From the NCBI RefSeq assembly GCF_030382115.1, contig NZ_JAUDRJ010000003.1:5131601-5163453 (forward strand): a stretch of DNA of 31,853 bases. The letters are read 5' to 3'. Numbering within the stretch: the first letter of the stretch is position 1; each line of letters begins with the position of its first letter. Shown one piece after another: positions 1 through 7,788 of this stretch. The notes below the pieces were generated by a model. It did no database searches. It saw only the letters and a program-made list of their open reading frames with translations, and was not told the DNA's origin. Origin of the DNA: Nostoc sp. GT001 (GTDB lineage: Bacteria; Cyanobacteriota; Cyanobacteriia; Cyanobacteriales; Nostocaceae). The translations under genes were made by a program, and so were the position numbers.

Positions 1-9
1 AATTTAACT

Positions 10-1326
10 ATGGAAACACAACCGATACAAGTAATTGGAGGTGGACTAGCTGGGACAGAAGCAGCTTGGCAAATAGCCCAAGCTGGAGTGCCAGTAATTC
101 TGCATGAAATGCGTCCAAAGCGATTTAGTCCGGCTCATCATACAGAACATTTAGCAGAATTAGTGTGTAGTAATTCCTTTGGGGCAATGGCAAGCGATCG
201 CGCGGCGGGATTATTGCACGAAGAGTTACGCCAACTCGGTTCGATTGTCATCTCAAAAGCTGATGAACACGCCGTTCCGGCTGGTGGGGCGCTAGCCGTA
301 GACAGGGGACAATTTGGCCAAGATTTAACTGAAACTTTAGCGAGTCATCCTTTAGTTGAATTTCGTCGGGGTGAAGTGTCTGCAATTCCTGAAGGGATTG
401 TGGTTTTAGCAACCGGGCCTTTAACCAGTCCCGATCTAGCAGAAGATTTGCAACGCTTTACGGGGATGGAATACCTGAGCTTTTTTGATGCAGCCAGTCC
501 GATTATCGTCGGAGAATCGATTAATCGTGACATTGCTTTTATGGCATCACGTTATGACAAAGGTGAAGCCGCTTATCTCAACTGCCCAATGAATAAAGAG
601 CAGTACTTGCACTTTCGGGAAGAACTTTGTAAAGCTGAACAAACAGAACTCAAGGGTTTTGAACGAGAAACGGCGAAATTTTTTGAAGCTTGCTTACCCA
701 TAGAAGAACTAGCCCAGCGCGGGGAAGATACCATGCGCTACGGCCCCCTGAAGCCAGTGGGATTGTCAGATACTCGCACAGGGGAACGTCCTTATGCTGT
801 GGTGCAGTTACGACAAGAAGATAAAGCTGGTCAACTGTGGAACATGGTAGGATTTCAAACAAATCTGCGTTGGGGCGAACAAAAGCGAATCTTTCAATTA
901 ATTCCCAGTTTAGAAAAAGCAGAGTTTGTCAGGCTGGGAGTGATGCACCGCAACACTTTTATTAACGCTCCCCAATTAATGCATCCTACCTTGCAATTTA
1001 AAGAGCGTCCGACATTGTTAGCCGCTGGACAATTGATTGGTACTGAAGGTTACACTGCTGCGGCTGCGGGTGGTTGCTTGGCGGGAATTAATGCAGCGCG
1101 GTTAGCCTTGGGTAAAGAAGCTTTGGTTTTACCACCAACAACCATGATGGGTGCGTTATTAGAATTTATTAGTTCCGCTTCACCGAAGCATTTCCAACCA
1201 ATGCCGCCTAACTTTGGGATTTTCCCCGATTTAGGAATGAAAATCAAAAGTAAACCAGAGCGTTATGGACGTTACCGCGATCGCTCTTTAGCTGATTTGG
1301 CAAATTGGAAAGCTAATTGTAATTAA
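10..1326 (+). CDS. trmFO: TrmFO, folate/FAD-dependent tRNA (uracil-54-C5) methyltransferase
   Basis: Product of 438 aa, the usual length for the family. TrmFO makes 5-methyluridine at position 54 of the tRNA T loop in the cytoplasm, taking the methyl group from methylenetetrahydrofolate and using reduced FAD. Seen: an N-terminal Rossmann FAD motif [11 protein letters not shown] (residues 10-20), the HEMRP segment (32-36), the [10 protein letters not shown] block with Cys53, and [15 protein letters not shown] with Cys228. These two cysteines correspond to the pair studied in the Bacillus enzyme (about 53 and 226). [10 protein letters not shown] (243-252) and a C-terminal [12 protein letters not shown] flavin-binding segment are also present. 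The ATG at 10 is right for the family, but only nine bases lie upstream, so promoter and neighbour are unseen. Complete and intact. Identification is from family knowledge plus motifs; I consider it secure. Confidence 0.96.
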   Translation: METQPIQVIGGGLAGTEAAWQIAQAGVPVILHEMRPKRFSPAHHTEHLAELVCSNSFGAMASDRAAGLLHEELRQLGSIVISKADEHAVPAGGALAVDRGQFGQDLTETLASHPLVEFRRGEVSAIPEGIVVLATGPLTSPDLAEDLQRFTGMEYLSFFDAASPIIVGESINRDIAFMASRYDKGEAAYLNCPMNKEQYLHFREELCKAEQTELKGFERETAKFFEACLPIEELAQRGEDTMRYGPLKPVGLSDTRTGERPYAVVQLRQEDKAGQLWNMVGFQTNLRWGEQKRIFQLIPSLEKAEFVRLGVMHRNTFINAPQLMHPTLQFKERPTLLAAGQLIGTEGYTAAAAGGCLAGINAARLALGKEALVLPPTTMMGALLEFISSASPKHFQPMPPNFGIFPDLGMKIKSKPERYGRYRDRSLADLANWKANCN

Positions 1327-1593
1327 TGGGCATTGGGAATGGGGAAAGGGAAAGGGGTAAGGGGAAAAGGGGAAAGAATTAAATTTATTCCTTTTCCCTT
1401 TAACCTTTAACCTTTTCCCCTGCTCCCCTGCTCCCCTGCTCCCCTGCTCACATACCTGCTCAATGCTGACATAGCTGGAATCCTTGTGTTACAACTTGGC
1501 ATACCAATTTAATAATGTGTTGGCGTGGATGAATTAAATTTTGGGAATAATCCTCATAGTGTTTGAAAGCATCGTTTTAGTTAGGTTCGCACT
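1327..1593. repeat. Intergenic purine/pyrimidine inverted repeat and octamer tandem repeat
   Basis: Just after trmFO the plus strand is almost all purine (about 1340-1377, G4A3-type runs) and is followed by a pyrimidine-rich stretch (1388-1420) that is its imperfect reverse complement, so the region can fold into a hairpin after the trmFO stop. Four perfect copies of the 8-mer CCCCTGCT follow at 1417-1448. The remaining 145 bases up to the peptidase gene hold no recognisable gene. Such low-complexity tandem units are common between genes in Nostoc-type genomes. The fold may act as a trmFO terminator, but there is no classic U tract. Confidence 0.6.
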
Positions 1594-2781
1594 ATGAGAG
1601 GGCGATTTCTCGGAAAAAAGCAGATTTATTGCTGTTTATCTATTGCATTTTGCTGTATTTTGTGGATTTGTTTGGCATTAATTCCAGCCGACGCAACGTC
1701 TACAGGGTCTATTGATACTCTACGACAACAGCAGCAACAAATGAACCAGCAGCGTCAGGGTGTAGTTGGAGAGCGCGATCGCTTGAATAATCTCCAACAA
1801 GAAGCCCAAAAACACTTGACTGGTTTAAAGCAAAATCTGCAAACGACAGATAGCTATCTTCTAGAGAGCGAATCACGATTACAACTCGCTACCCAACGCC
1901 TCCAGCAGTTAGAAACCGATTTAGATGTGGCAGAACGTTCATATCAGGAGCGGCAAATTGCAACAGTAGCACGATTGCGTTATCTTCAGCGATCGCCTGC
2001 TTTTGCGGGATGGGCAGTTTTGCTTGAAAGTGAAAATATCAGCGACTTTTTCAGCCGTCGTCATCAGTTGAAGTTAGTGTTTCAAGCAGATCAAAAAATT
2101 TTGGTCAAACTCAACACCCAAGCAAACTCAATTGATAAACAAAAAACGGACGTAGAACAGCAAAAAAATGAAATTGGCTTAATTCGCGAGCAACTGTTGG
2201 CACAAAAAGCCGATTATCAAACTCAGGCGCAATCACAATCAGAATTGATTCAACGCCTGAATAGCGATCGCCTCGCCTTAGAAGCCGCGCAAAATCAGCT
2301 AGAAAGAGAATCTAAAAATTTGGAAATTTTGATTCAACAAAAGGTAGCAGAAGCCCAAGGAAAAACCAACAGCAGAACAGGTATCATCATTCGGGGAACT
2401 GGTGTAATGGCATATCCTAGCGATGCTTCTACTAGCAGTCCCTTTGGCTGGCGGGTACACCCTATTCTTGGTTATCGTCGCTTTCATGCCGGGTTGGATT
2501 TTGCCGCCAGCTATGGTAGTAAAATACGGGCAGCGGATTCAGGAACAGTAATTTTTGCTGGGTGGTATGGTGGTTATGGCAGAGCGCTAATTATCGATCA
2601 CGGTAATGGCATGACTACACTCTACGGGCATACCAGTGAGTTATATGTTTCTGAAGGACAAGCAGTTGAACGCGGACAAGCGATCGCTGCTGTTGGTTCT
2701 ACAGGTTTCTCAACTGGCCCTCATCTCCACTTTGAAGTCCGTCGCAATGGTACACCCGTAGACCCAGCTAATTATCTTTAA
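1594..2781 (+). CDS. Secreted murein hydrolase activator/M23 peptidase (EnvC/NlpD-like)
   Basis: Product of 395 aa. Seen: an N-terminal hydrophobic segment (about 9-33) with a likely signal peptidase site after ADA (32-34), a long Gln/Glu/Leu-rich coiled coil (about 40-255), and a C-terminal LytM/M23 domain (about 270-395). The metal and active-site pattern is complete: H298 and D302 (FHAGLD), H345 (YGHTS) and HLH at 377-379. With all Zn ligands present it could be an active endopeptidase cutting peptidoglycan cross-links, unlike E. coli EnvC, which lost them and activates amidases. It acts in the periplasm; the coiled coil suggests recruitment by a division or envelope complex. The ATG at 1594 gives a proper signal peptide. 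Gene context (trmFO upstream, tRNA downstream) says nothing about its role. Family assignment is firm; the exact substrate is inference. Confidence 0.92.
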   Translation: MRGRFLGKKQIYCCLSIAFCCILWICLALIPADATSTGSIDTLRQQQQQMNQQRQGVVGERDRLNNLQQEAQKHLTGLKQNLQTTDSYLLESESRLQLATQRLQQLETDLDVAERSYQERQIATVARLRYLQRSPAFAGWAVLLESENISDFFSRRHQLKLVFQADQKILVKLNTQANSIDKQKTDVEQQKNEIGLIREQLLAQKADYQTQAQSQSELIQRLNSDRLALEAAQNQLERESKNLEILIQQKVAEAQGKTNSRTGIIIRGTGVMAYPSDASTSSPFGWRVHPILGYRRFHAGLDFAASYGSKIRAADSGTVIFAGWYGGYGRALIIDHGNGMTTLYGHTSELYVSEGQAVERGQAIAAVGSTGFSTGPHLHFEVRRNGTPVDPANYL

Positions 2782-2804
2782 AGCTGCGAATTTTATCACA
2801 GACG

Positions 2805-2813
2805 TGCTATAAT
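2805..2813 (+). promoter_or_regulatory. Extended -10 promoter of tRNA-Arg
   Basis: TGCTATAAT is a perfect TGn-TATAAT extended -10 box, 12 bp before the first base of the tRNA and about 7 bp before the expected start of transcription. No convincing -35 box is seen, as is usual for extended -10 promoters. It lies between the peptidase stop codon and the tRNA, so the tRNA is probably transcribed on its own. Confidence 0.6.
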
Positions 2814-2825
2814 ATTAAAGATTAA

Positions 2826-2898
2826 GGGCGCGTAGCTCAGTGGATAGAGCAACAGATTCCGGTTCTGTGGGTCGGGGGTTCAAATCCCTCCGCGCTCG
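2826..2898 (+). tRNA. trnR-CCG: tRNA-Arg (anticodon CCG)
   Basis: A 73-base cloverleaf folds by hand. The acceptor stem pairs 2826-2832 with 2891-2897 (one G-U). The D arm is GCTC/GAGC (2835-2838 and 2847-2850). The anticodon arm is ACAGA/TCTGT with loop TTCCGGT, giving anticodon CCG at 2859-2861, which reads the Arg codon CGG. The T arm is GGGGG-TTCAAAT-CCCTC (2874-2890), with the conserved TTC. The discriminator base is G at 2898. CCA is not encoded. No intron. Confidence 0.95.
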
Positions 2899-3040
2899 TT
2901 ACCTTTACAAGACTAACCAGAAAATCGAGGGTTATTTTCTCTCATGGGATAAACCTAATTTACCCTATGAGACAGAATGGCAACGGATAGTCTGGAATGC
3001 AAAAATTTAGTCTACGTATGTAGTGATTTATATAACACTA

Positions 3041-3144
3041 TATAGCAATCCTAAATCATTCGTGAAAAGCTAGATCCCCGACTTCTCAAAGAAGTCGGGG
3101 ATCTGCACACTGAGAATTTTCACAAATCAGATAGGATTACTATA
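3041..3144. repeat. 104-bp palindromic, MITE-like interspersed element
   Basis: The whole element is one imperfect palindrome. The outer arms 3041-3068 and 3117-3144 are 28-bp inverted copies with about six mismatches (left begins TATAGCAATCCTAAATCA; right ends GGATTACTATA). The centre is a perfect 15-bp stem, 3072-3086 with 3090-3104 (AGATCCCCGACTTCT and its complement), with a 3-base loop. No coding capacity. From memory, hairpins with a GATCCCCGACTTCT stem occur often between genes in Nostoc-like genomes, so this is probably a non-autonomous mobile element or REP-like sequence. No clear target duplication is seen. Confidence 0.65.
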
Positions 3145-3217
3145 CTAGAGATTTTGTTTTCTCATTCAGTCTCTCACCCCTATTACCTACCCCAAAATTG
3201 TTTTAAAAAATAAAACA

Positions 3218-3325
3218 ATGGGGCATTTGTTGGGGGGAATTCCTAAAGTAGAGGTAGAGGCGAAATCTTCTCTATTAGCAGGACATGGGTTTGATGCAAC
3301 TAGGATTTTTGTGGAGCGCAATTAA
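3218..3325 (+). CDS. Possible 35-aa small ORF or gene remnant before the Uma2 gene
   Basis: ATG at 3218 opens a 35-codon frame (starts MGHLLGGIPKVEVEA, ends GFDATRIFVERN) whose stop lies 2 bp before the ATG of the Uma2 gene, the kind of spacing seen in two-gene units. Its composition is protein-like (IPKVEVEAKSSLLAGHGFD). I do not recognise the family. The start codon lies in the right arm of a 9-bp hairpin and no Shine-Dalgarno sequence is visible. The frame stays open upstream to 3149, so it could equally be the 3' remnant of a lost gene. Low confidence that it is translated. Confidence 0.3.
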   Translation: MGHLLGGIPKVEVEAKSSLLAGHGFDATRIFVERN

Positions 3326-3327
3326 TT

Positions 3328-3906
3328 ATGACTGCTTTAACCTTACAATTACCTTCTAATCTGCAATTTACTGATGAGGAATTTGCACAGATTGTCGCTG
3401 TGAATAAAGAATTACGACTAGAATTAACTGCTGAAGGGGAATTAATTATCATGTCACCGACTGGGGGAGAAACGGGAAACCGGAATTTTGATTTATTAGG
3501 TCAGATATGGTTTTGGAGCAATCAGAATAAGCTTGGAAAAGCTTTTGATTCTTCTACTGGGTTTAAATTGCCAAATGGGGCAACTCGTTCACCTGATGCT
3601 TCTTGGATAAGGATAGAAAGATGGGATGCTCTTACCCCAGAACAAAGAAAGAAATTTCTCCCTTTGTGTCCTGATTTTGCAGTGGAATTGGTTTCTGAAA
3701 CTGATGATGTGGAAGATTCTCAAGCCAAAATGGAGGAATATTTAGCGAATGGCTTACAACTGGGTTGGTTAATAAATCCTAAAGATAAACAAGTAATAAT
3801 TTATCGCCCAAATCTTGCACCAGAAGTTTTACAATCTCCCACAAGTTTATCGGGTGAAGATGTTCTTCCTGGTTTTGTTTTAAATTTACAGCAGATTTTT
3901 GCATAA
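3328..3906 (+). CDS. Uma2 family (DUF820) restriction-endonuclease-like protein
   Basis: Product of 192 aa, the normal size for Uma2 proteins, which are present in many copies in cyanobacteria. The family has a PD-(D/E)xK nuclease fold; a cellular role is not established and some members are proposed to be linked to mobile elements. Seen: IIMSPTGGETG (40-50), RSPDASWI (87-94) with the catalytic-type Asp90, FAVELVSETDD (117-127) with Glu120, Lys134 in AKMEEYL, and a C-terminal GWLINPKDKQVIIYRP (146-161). All motif residues are present, so it looks intact. The ATG at 3328 precedes TALTLQLPSNLQFTDEEF, a typical N-terminus. It stands alone in a repeat-rich stretch, consistent with accessory DNA. 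Confidence 0.88.
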   Translation: MTALTLQLPSNLQFTDEEFAQIVAVNKELRLELTAEGELIIMSPTGGETGNRNFDLLGQIWFWSNQNKLGKAFDSSTGFKLPNGATRSPDASWIRIERWDALTPEQRKKFLPLCPDFAVELVSETDDVEDSQAKMEEYLANGLQLGWLINPKDKQVIIYRPNLAPEVLQSPTSLSGEDVLPGFVLNLQQIFA

Positions 3907-4235
3907 ATGACTGATTAAGCTGTTCCACATTTAAATTGCATATACTGGACGGGCAAGATGCCCATCCCACAAGAGTTATATTTAATTCGATTATGCAAAT
4001 TAGATGTTTTTTAGCTTATCTTAATTTTATTTCTACAATCACTGAACGTTCTCAAATTCAAATTTTTATAGAATCTGATGCTGGTGTGCCGCATCCCTTA
4101 TTAGCTTTAAACTGATACCAAATATTGAGCGTATGACAATATTTTGTTCCTACGCATTCTCAGAAATCCCCTTCAAGGAACTTGTAGTAATAACTTCTAA
4201 TCTTTGATACCACAACTTTCTTGACGATCAAATCT
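3907..4235. other. Intergenic region with a GGGCAAGATGCCC-type repeat
   Basis: The region holds a short repeat at 3946-3972 with the small hairpin GGGCA-AGA-TGCCC (3951-3963), a sequence type I recognise as frequent between genes in Nostoc-like genomes. A 40-codon open frame (3993-4115) has no recognisable similarity and no ribosome-binding site, and I do not call it. No promoter motif upstream of the DUF3370 gene is strong enough to report. Confidence 0.45.
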
Positions 4236-5654
4236 ATGCTGGCTAAATTCCCATCATCTGTATTTACACTTCTATTAGGACTTGCCATAACTCAAACCTT
4301 TGGATGCACAACTCATAAAAATAATTCAGCGATCGCTCAAACTTCACCAAAGCCAGCACCTCAAGAAATTGTTCAAGCAGGAGAAGTTCGAGCCTTACCT
4401 GGCAAGTTAGATAAAATACCCGTTTTTAACAGCAATAGCCCAGAATGGATTAAAACTGAGGGTATTTTACTTTCTACCTTTCCTCCAAACGGTAAAAAAG
4501 TTCCAGCAGCGCATCTCAATTTTCCCTTTCAGGGACGCTTTGACTTATTCGCTCACCATTACACCCACACTCCCAAGGATTTACAAACGCTGTACTTAGG
4601 CGTAATTGTGTATAACCCTGGTAAAAAACCTGTAACAGTAGATGTATTGCAAGCCGCAAGTTATTTAATGCAGGATGCACCCTTTGTAACCTTACCTCCC
4701 TACATAGAAAATAACGATGGTAAGACTTACTCAGGCCCAGGCGCTCGTGCTGTTAGTGATGTACTCCGAGGTGTTCGACAAGCAGATTTTCCCGCAAAGC
4801 TGATAATTCCGCCAGGGCAAAGCCGGATGTTATTAAATCATCCGATTCCTGTACGGAATCTAGAAAAGCCAGTGAATGGTCGTTCTAGCTTTATGCGGTT
4901 GCGTAGTAGCGATCAAGTTTATGGGGCAAGTTTAGCAATGTTTGCTAAGAAAAATTCTGATAATACAGACCGCCCACCCACTCTTGCAGAATGGCAAGCT
5001 TTACTAAATACCGGGAACTTTGCTGGGCCAAGAGATAAAACCCCTACTCCTCTAAATGCTACCAGTGGCGCACTGATTTATGGGCGTGTAGCTGGTGTAT
5101 CTAGTGGTTCCCAGTGGAAAGCAAAGTTGGTAGATAATCCCCAAACCAAAAATCTGACAATTCCCCAGCGTGGCAAAGCTATTTCTTATGCTTTAGACAC
5201 ATTGCTCAGTGGTCGATTGGGCACTCAACAAATCCAAACGGCCAAAATGCTGGTACGTTATCCAGATACGGCTTATGAAGCACATGGTAATTATGGGGTG
5301 GAATATAAACTCACCTTACCTTTAAGTAACAATACCAACCAAAACCAGACCGTGACTGTTACTTTAGAAACACCTTTAAAGGAAGATAAATTATCCCAAG
5401 GTGGTTTACGTTTCCGCAAACCATCGCTAGATTTTCCTTTCTTCCGTGGTACAGTGCGGCTACGCTATTTTAATGACCAAGGTCAACAAAAGACGCGCTA
5501 CATACATCTATGGCACAGAACTGGTCAGGTGTTAGAACCATTAGTGCAGCTTGTACTTCCACCTTCGACTCAGCGGATAGTACAGGTAGATGTGATTTAT
5601 CCACCAGATTCGACACCACCGCAAGTGCTGAGTGTAAGAACTTTAGAAAAGTGA
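4236..5654 (+). CDS. DUF3370 family probable lipoprotein
   Basis: About 472 aa from the ATG at 4236; a TTG at 4221 would add five residues, but the ATG gives a cleaner signal sequence. Seen: a short Lys-containing start, a hydrophobic stretch (about 7-20) and a lipobox-like TFGC with Cys24, followed by a Thr/Asn/Ala-rich linker, so the mature protein is probably anchored in a membrane and faces the periplasm. The body (EWIKTEGILLSTFPP, FDLFAHHYTH, LYLGVIVYNPGKKPVTV, IPPGQSRMLLNHPIPV) fits the uncharacterised cyanobacterial family DUF3370, normally 450-530 aa. Function unknown; beta-rich composition suggests a sandwich-type extracytoplasmic domain. It is 34 bp before a VOC gene and could be cotranscribed with it. 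Family naming is from memory. Confidence 0.75.
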   Translation: MLAKFPSSVFTLLLGLAITQTFGCTTHKNNSAIAQTSPKPAPQEIVQAGEVRALPGKLDKIPVFNSNSPEWIKTEGILLSTFPPNGKKVPAAHLNFPFQGRFDLFAHHYTHTPKDLQTLYLGVIVYNPGKKPVTVDVLQAASYLMQDAPFVTLPPYIENNDGKTYSGPGARAVSDVLRGVRQADFPAKLIIPPGQSRMLLNHPIPVRNLEKPVNGRSSFMRLRSSDQVYGASLAMFAKKNSDNTDRPPTLAEWQALLNTGNFAGPRDKTPTPLNATSGALIYGRVAGVSSGSQWKAKLVDNPQTKNLTIPQRGKAISYALDTLLSGRLGTQQIQTAKMLVRYPDTAYEAHGNYGVEYKLTLPLSNNTNQNQTVTVTLETPLKEDKLSQGGLRFRKPSLDFPFFRGTVRLRYFNDQGQQKTRYIHLWHRTGQVLEPLVQLVLPPSTQRIVQVDVIYPPDSTPPQVLSVRTLEK

Positions 5655-5688
5655 GAATCTCAAAAAAAGCAAATCACTTAAGGCTTAT

Positions 5689-6072
5689 ATGGTTTTCGAG
5701 TACACTAACGCATTTGTTACCATAGCATCGGTTAATTTTGATAATTTAGTGAATTTCTATACCAAATTCCTGGAGCAAAAACCAGTTACTTTGATTCCGA
5801 ATGTCTATGCTGAGTTTAATTTAGTTAGTATGCAATTAGGTATTTTTAAACCAAAGAACACAAACGAATCGGAATTTGAAGCCATCGCCAAAAGTAAGAT
5901 AAGTTTGTGTTTAGAGGTGAATAACTTAGAAGATGCGATCGCTCACCTAACTGCTTTGAGCTATCCTCCACCAGGAGACATTTCCATTGCTTCCCACGGC
6001 AGAGAAATATATGCTTATGACCCTGATGGCAATCGTCTGATTTTACATCAAGCCATAGTGAATGATAATTGA
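5689..6072 (+). CDS. VOC superfamily (glyoxalase/bleomycin resistance fold) protein
   Basis: Product of 127 aa, one VOC unit. Seen: an N-terminal beta strand and helix, FVTIASVNFDNLVNFYTKFL (9-28), then LCLEVNNLEDAIAHL (73-87), and the characteristic end YAYDPDGNRLILHQ (108-121), where a metal or substrate residue often sits. VOC proteins include metal-dependent lyases, dioxygenases and drug-binding proteins; the substrate here cannot be inferred. The clear metal-ligand His at the first strand is missing, so a non-enzymatic or divergent role is possible. The ATG at 5689 gives the normal N-terminus. It lies 34 bp after the DUF3370 gene and 31 bp before ylqF, on the same strand, and may belong to the same transcript. 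Confidence 0.8.
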   Translation: MVFEYTNAFVTIASVNFDNLVNFYTKFLEQKPVTLIPNVYAEFNLVSMQLGIFKPKNTNESEFEAIAKSKISLCLEVNNLEDAIAHLTALSYPPPGDISIASHGREIYAYDPDGNRLILHQAIVNDN

Positions 6073-6103
6073 TAAGTGATAATAATTTATTTGGTAATTA
6101 ACT

Positions 6104-6985
6104 ATGGCTATAACTCAAAACTATAGATTAAACCTAATTCAATGGTATCCAGGTCATATTGCAAAAGCTGAAAGGAAGCTCAAAGAACAACTAAAGCGCG
6201 TAGACGTGGTGTTTGAGGTACGAGATGCTCGGATTCCCTTAGCGACTCACCATCCCCAAATAGGTGAGTGGGTAGAAGGTAAAAAACGGGTGTTGATACT
6301 TAACCGAGTAGATATGATTACGCCACAAATGCGATCGCTATGGATCGATTGGTTTAAACGTCAAGGAGAAGTCCCCTATTTTACCAATGCTCAACATGGG
6401 AAAGGTATAGCAGAAGTAGCGCGGGCAGCGCAAGCCGCTGGGGTAGAGCTAAATCAAAGAAGAAGCGATCGCGGGATGTTACCCCGTCCAGTGCGGGCTG
6501 TGGTGATTGGTTTTCCCAATGTCGGTAAATCAGCTTTAATTAATCGCCTGTTAGGAAAGCGAGTCGTGGAAAGTGCAGCCCGTCCTGGGGTAACTCGCCA
6601 ACTACGCTGGGTGCGAATTTCCGAACATTTAGAATTGCTAGATGCTCCTGGTGTCATTCCTCTAAGATTAGAAGACCAAGATGCAGCCTTGAAATTAGCT
6701 ATTTGTGATGATATCGGTGAAGCATCTTACGATAACCAGCTAGTAGCAGCAGCCTTAGTGGATTTACTCAACTATTTAGAACCTGTAGCAGGAGATTTAT
6801 TACCAAAAAAACCATTACAGTCTCGCTACCAACTCGATTCAACATCAGACACCGGAGATACCTATTTACACGCTTTAGCAGAGCATCGTTACAAAGGTGA
6901 TGTAGAGCGAGCAGCAAGGCAACTTTTAACAGATTTTCGCAAGGGGTTGTTGGGTGAAATGAGTTTGGAGTTACCACCCAATTAA
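6104..6985 (+). CDS. ylqF: Ribosome biogenesis GTPase YlqF/RbgA
   Basis: Product of 293 aa, a circularly permuted GTPase that binds the late 50S subunit and helps its maturation in the cytoplasm. The motif order is diagnostic: WYPGHIAKA at the N-terminus (14-22), then G4 NRVD (67-70) and G5-like TNAQ (94-97) before G1 GFPNVGKS (136-143), G2 Thr164 in RPGVT, and G3 DAPG (180-183). The C-terminal domain (about 200-290) ends with the helical ARQLLTDFRKGLLGEMSLE, which in the family contacts rRNA. The start fits the family; no clear Shine-Dalgarno is seen, which is common in cyanobacteria. Intact and of normal length. Its usual partner genes (for example rnhB) are not adjacent. Confidence 0.94.
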   Translation: MAITQNYRLNLIQWYPGHIAKAERKLKEQLKRVDVVFEVRDARIPLATHHPQIGEWVEGKKRVLILNRVDMITPQMRSLWIDWFKRQGEVPYFTNAQHGKGIAEVARAAQAAGVELNQRRSDRGMLPRPVRAVVIGFPNVGKSALINRLLGKRVVESAARPGVTRQLRWVRISEHLELLDAPGVIPLRLEDQDAALKLAICDDIGEASYDNQLVAAALVDLLNYLEPVAGDLLPKKPLQSRYQLDSTSDTGDTYLHALAEHRYKGDVERAARQLLTDFRKGLLGEMSLELPPN

Positions 6986-7381
6986 ACCTAAATTCAAATA
7001 GTAAAAATTAGGAAACCTATTTGATTTTTAACAGGACTTACGCAACTATCACAAGCAATAGCGCGGCTATACCATCCTGCGCGCCAAACAACTAGGCGAT
7101 AAACATAGTAACGTCTTGAATTTTAATTGCCGAGCTAGTTTTATAAGCTAAATCTTTGAGCTTAAACCAGACTAAAATTAATTGATTTCTTGGAGTAGCA
7201 CATAGTTACTGATAAATGCGATTGTGCTAGATACCAGAGCCACTTGAAACGGTCTAGTACTACACAAACAACAGCGACTAACGGTTTAGGAAAAATGGAC
7301 ATTTGTTAATAAAAGTATTGGCGGCTTGAGCATTACCAAAAAAATGGGTAAAAGCCCCGTCGTTCTACGACGGATTTAAAG

Positions 7382-7638
7382 TAATGAGTAATGAGTAATG
7401 AGTAATGAGTAATGAGTGGATGAAAAATGGGTAATGAGTAATGAGTAATGAGTAATGAGTAATGAGTAATGAGTAATGAGTAATGAGTAATGAGTGGATG
7501 AAAAATGGGTAATGAGTAATGAGTAATGAGTGGATGAAAAATGGGTAATGAGTAATGAGTAATGAGTAATGAGTAATGAGTAATGAGTGGATGAAAAATG
7601 GGTAATGAGTAATGAGTAATGAGTGGATGAAAAATGGG
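7382..7638. repeat. Compound heptanucleotide tandem array (STRR)
   Basis: 26 perfect copies of TAATGAG are arranged in five blocks of 5, 9, 3, 6 and 3 copies (7382-7416, 7432-7494, 7510-7530, 7546-7587, 7603-7623). Each block is followed by the identical 15-mer TGGATGAAAAATGGG (7417, 7495, 7531, 7588 and 7624), the last closing the array. Heptamer short tandemly repeated repetitive (STRR) sequences are a known feature of heterocystous cyanobacteria. The constant 15-mer, which is not a multiple of seven, makes a second-order repeat. The array shows no divergence between copies, so it is recent or kept uniform. The reverse strand reads as a repetitive SLLITHY-type peptide that is almost certainly not a protein. 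Confidence 0.95.
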
Positions 7639-7695
7639 TACTTACTCATTATTTATTACTTATTACTTATTACTCCTTCTTAAGAGCGCCTTTAG

Positions 7696-7788
7696 GTCGG
7701 TGAGGATGTCAAGGCATTATTTTCTGGGATGAGCGGTACCAGTAAAACTATGCCCGCAGAAGTTATTGCCACTCACCAACTAAATTAA
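7696..7788 (+). pseudogene. Walker A fragment of a lost AAA+ ATPase gene
   Basis: Frame 7696-7788 reads VGEDVKALFSGMSGTSKTMP then AEVIATHQLN before a TAA. It matches the nucleotide-binding core found in cyanobacterial CDC48-like AAA ATPases, typically ALFSGPSGTGKTMAAEVIA followed by an (E/N)LQLxLY segment. In the remnant the essential P-loop Gly before Lys is Ser (GTSKT for GTGKT), a stop codon (TAG) lies directly upstream in frame, and the sequence ends in a stop just after the P-loop helix. No Walker B or later motif remains downstream. It is a short relic, not a gene. The match is by eye from knowledge of the family motif. Confidence 0.6.

Larger units (their letters stand above)
2899..3327. 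other. Gene-poor region after the tRNA
   Basis: This 429-bp stretch has a weak hairpin GAAAAT/ATTTTC at 2920-2939 that may end tRNA transcription, then the 104-bp palindromic element (3041-3144, listed separately), a 9-bp stem ATTGTTTTA/TAAAACAAT (3197-3205 with 3211-3219) and a 35-codon open frame (3218-3325) running up to the Uma2 gene. Apart from these I see nothing: no other RNA gene and no recognisable regulator site. Confidence 0.5.

Noticed and set aside
3993..4115. 40-codon ORF upstream of the DUF3370 gene
   Set aside because: No recognisable family, no ribosome-binding site, and in repeat-containing intergenic DNA.
5510..5725. 71-codon ORF overlapping the end of the DUF3370 gene
   Set aside because: Out-of-frame shadow bridging two well-supported genes.
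7382..7638. CRISPR array
   Set aside because: The units are 7 bp, the intervening 15-mers are all identical, and no cas genes are present.
7365..7649. 94-codon minus-strand frame across the heptamer array (repeated SLLITHY and PFFIHS)
   Set aside because: It exists only because the 7- and 15-bp repeats lack stops in that frame; no start signal and no protein-like composition.
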